From: Candidatus Cloacimonadota bacterium
GTDB taxonomy: Bacteria > Cloacimonadota > Cloacimonadia > Cloacimonadales > Cloacimonadaceae
Direction of reading: 5' to 3'
Assembly (NCBI GenBank): GCA_029561955.1
Contig: JAKQWO010000021.1
Span: 1-64,000, forward strand
Length of the DNA: 64,000 bases
The notes beneath the pieces were generated by a model, which searched no databases, was not told the DNA's origin, and saw nothing but the letters and a program-made list of their open reading frames with translations. A program made the position numbers and the translations under genes. Shown in pieces: positions 63,001-64,000 of the stretch; position 1 is the stretch's first letter; each line of letters begins with the position of its first letter.

Positions 63001-64000
63001 GTGACTGCTTCAAGGCTCAGACTGTGGGAACCAACCGCAGCATAAACTTTACTTCAGATTCTACTTATACGATTGACCCCGCGGCTCCACCTATAGCAAA
63101 CCCTTCCGGTCAATTCCCTCGGACCACCTTTATGATGATCCCAGCCGGCCATATCTCAGGAACCGTAACGGGCGCAAATAACCAAGCCCTCAGCGGTGTG
63201 ACTGTGAGCCTCAACAATGGCGCACACACAAACACCAACGATAATGGACAATACCAACTGATCAATGTTTTGCCGGATACTTACACCCTCGCCTTCAACG
63301 TGTACGGCTATCATGAGCATACTCAGACCGTCGTAATCGAACCAAGCACTGAGCTTACCCTTGATGTGACCCTGCAACCCCTACCTCAAGTGAGCGTGAT
63401 GGGTACCATCCTAGCCAGCGATACCGGAGCCGGTATTGCCGGTGCGGCTGTCACCTTCAGCGGTTATGAACCCTACATCGCAACTACAAATGCTGCCGGT
63501 ATGTTCTCCATTTCAAACGTGTTTGGTGACAACGTCTATAACTACAACATTAGAGCTGCCGGATACGCATCTCAGAATGGGCAGATAAACGTCACCGGCA
63601 CCGACTACGATCTGGGCACCATCATCCTCAATGAAGTGGCTTATGACCCCGCAGAGGTCTCTGCCGCAGCCAATGATGCCGATACCGAGGTTACCATCAC
63701 CTGGCTGGTTCCAGAGCCCAGTTACATTGAGGTCACCGAGGGCTTTGAGAGTACAACCTTCCCGCCTGCGGGTTGGACGCAAGAGATTACAAACAACGAC
63801 CCACCCGACGCCCTGGGAATCTATCCCACCTGGTGCAGGATTGGTGCAGTCACCTTCGCCGATGGACAACACATTAGCCCTACAGAAGGTAGCTCCCAGG
63901 CTGCTATCGCCTGGTCTTATAATCACCAGGATGAGTGGCTGCTCACTCCCAGGTTTATTTGCCCATCTGATGCCTACCTGAGCTTTGACAGTCACGTTTT
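60018..64000 (+). CDS. Large secreted adhesin-like protein (runs off window)
   Basis: The first 1,327 codons of an incomplete gene with no stop in the window. Signal peptide (1-21, FGAVIALGLVFGLYA). Two similar beta-sandwich units follow (QQIYTQAQINYQGEITMIKFF, then YSQSIFLQPEINISNQRIEGL), each with WMIYMGH/WIVYMGH and DTPFIYNNAENLV/DTPFTYNNVDNLV. A fibronectin-like part (about 200-300), an Abnormal-spindle-like domain near 480-570, further repeats, two carboxypeptidase-regulatory-like modules (ISGTVTGANNQALSGVTV; VMGTILASDTGAGIAGAAV), then a cleaved-adhesin domain start (ITEGFESTTFPPAGWT). It probably ends in a sorting domain beyond the window. Confidence 0.85.
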   Translation, partial: MKRFLSFGAVIALGLVFGLYAFTVTIGETTEEVSYFPIYTYGGYNYTQQIYTQAQINYQGEITMIKFFRIGYGNFTNSHNWMIYMGHTTRTSFSSTSDWEPGTNLTQVFAGSVLANFPNPEEWMEITLDTPFIYNNAENLVVAIHEYTPGNGACVRWGGFTSDNHMGISYHNNVTNPDVNNPPSANSIANQIAAIRLEFTDIEAPLAPVLVFPENNATIANGQSLRWTLPQGSQGSNGYDVYIDSVLVSTFQPGTQYVVSGLDLGPHTWHVVACNDVGESPPSETGNFNIAPSVQIGDGTAQNALPVNPNFRYSYSQSIFLQPEINISNQRIEGLCYYWNGGGIGTNTSDWIVYMGHVQRNGFNGNRDWVPVDEMMQVFNGQLDIPAEAGWIEIPLDTPFTYNNVDNLVIAVDENTPASDGSSQFFYNTSTPGQNRSIRYQHNSTNPDPNSPPSGVRVTAYPNILMRFGDLPTTPILVFLPAALNFGTVRYGQPSGPLTVVAHNTGSGTLHLTAADISIIGIHANEFSFDTSNLPAALAPGQYVQIPVTVTGITAGEITATLRVVYNGENCDVALAANVLPAGAIIIGDSTRTQRWPFGTTYGFERSAALYTANQIGMAGDLNLSMIAWDCANTTDITIPYRIWAKNTNDVALTTQTWQELTTGATLVKEGTFVPNTLGWNMFQLDTLFVYAGSSLIIGVETNYGGSGEGSGHTFSCTNLGQQRHQYWIQNDSAPTGNGTLHTYSPNIMMILNVDVENDLGAGSINGNLTPTVGIETSHTVRIRNNGSNDQNNYQVKLMGPDNVELASVAGPPISSQQVVEVEIPWIPATQGDCTIYGKVELTGDQIWFNNVTLPIDLVVNPPGAITFTVGDGSQAARIPVDMWRKHSLFETLYFPDEMDGFFFGQITGVKFYNQFETNLPQMPVSIWLGTTTQTSLAAGYIPSTELTLVYDGLVDFPSGENIISISFNEPYSYLDGNNLVMMVRKADTANNSPSDCFKAQTVGTNRSINFTSDSTYTIDPAAPPIANPSGQFPRTTFMMIPAGHISGTVTGANNQALSGVTVSLNNGAHTNTNDNGQYQLINVLPDTYTLAFNVYGYHEHTQTVVIEPSTELTLDVTLQPLPQVSVMGTILASDTGAGIAGAAVTFSGYEPYIATTNAAGMFSISNVFGDNVYNYNIRAAGYASQNGQINVTGTDYDLGTIILNEVAYDPAEVSAAANDADTEVTITWLVPEPSYIEVTEGFESTTFPPAGWTQEITNNDPPDALGIYPTWCRIGAVTFADGQHISPTEGSSQAAIAWSYNHQDEWLLTPRFICPSDAYLSFDSHV

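Overview
The window looks like an anaerobic, diderm, fermentative bacterium of the Cloacimonadota (Candidatus Cloacimonas/WWE1) type. This is an inference from several signals: oxygen-independent ribonucleotide reductase (nrdDG), a large NAD-linked [FeFe]-hydrogenase cluster with a sensory hydrogenase, butyrate kinase, a PorV-like outer-membrane barrel, and several secreted proteins ending in the FlgD-like/type IX-type C-terminal sorting domain found in FCB-group bacteria. No rRNA is present to confirm it.

Layout. 1-7.8 kb: tRNA-Arg(ACG), then a tightly overlapping operon that resembles teichoic-acid/phospho-polymer decoration (ABC exporter, TagD, two TagB/TagF-like transferases, LicD, an ATP-grasp protein), followed by TatD and TcdA. 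8.3-9.9 kb: a secreted protein and a membrane-anchored protein. 9.9-10.5 kb: non-coding, with tandem and inverted repeats. 10.5-20.9 kb: hydrogenase supercluster. Its first half is regulatory or sensory (DRTGG, HATPase, HydS-like, DRTGG, PHP, NuoE-like, HATPase, a cysteine-free ferredoxin-like protein). Its second half is catalytic (HydB, HydC, a second NuoF-type subunit, HydA). 21.7-28.9 kb: butyrate kinase, clostripain-type protease, a cluster of DnaA boxes, then housekeeping genes (SpoU methylase, tdk, YggT, DivIVA, PNP, DksA-like, lspA). 28.9-33.6 kb: secreted cohesin-like protein, PorV-like barrel, small membrane protein, Na/Pi cotransporter.

33.7-43.3 kb: metallo-hydrolase, a MoxR/ChlI-type AAA ATPase with its VWA partner, M28 peptidase, SNF2 helicase, and a polysaccharide deacetylase-methyltransferase fusion. 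43.4-45.4 kb: an array of inverted-repeat units, then a secreted beta-propeller protein preceded by a well-formed cobalamin riboswitch; this is a candidate surface B12-binding protein comparable to BtuG. 45.4-51.9 kb: an ABC exporter and a MacAB-like tripartite exporter. 52.1-57.4 kb: a TIGR03960-type radical SAM protein fused to DUF2344, nrdG and nrdD. 57.7 kb to the end: glycerate 2-kinase, an open frame split by a C10 tract, and the first 1,327 codons of a very large secreted adhesin-like protein that runs off the window.

Two repeat families lie between genes. One is an 85-bp palindromic element (four copies). The other is a family of short hairpins (about 13 copies) whose 5-7 bp arms vary together so that pairing is kept. 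Many promoters share an extended -35 pattern, TTGACA followed 5-7 bases later by GCC. The strongest candidates for new biology are the riboswitch-controlled beta-propeller, the hydrogenase cluster with two different flavin subunits and degenerate ferredoxin modules, the inverted-repeat array at 43.4-43.85 kb, the DnaA-box cluster at 24.5 kb, and the covarying hairpin family.
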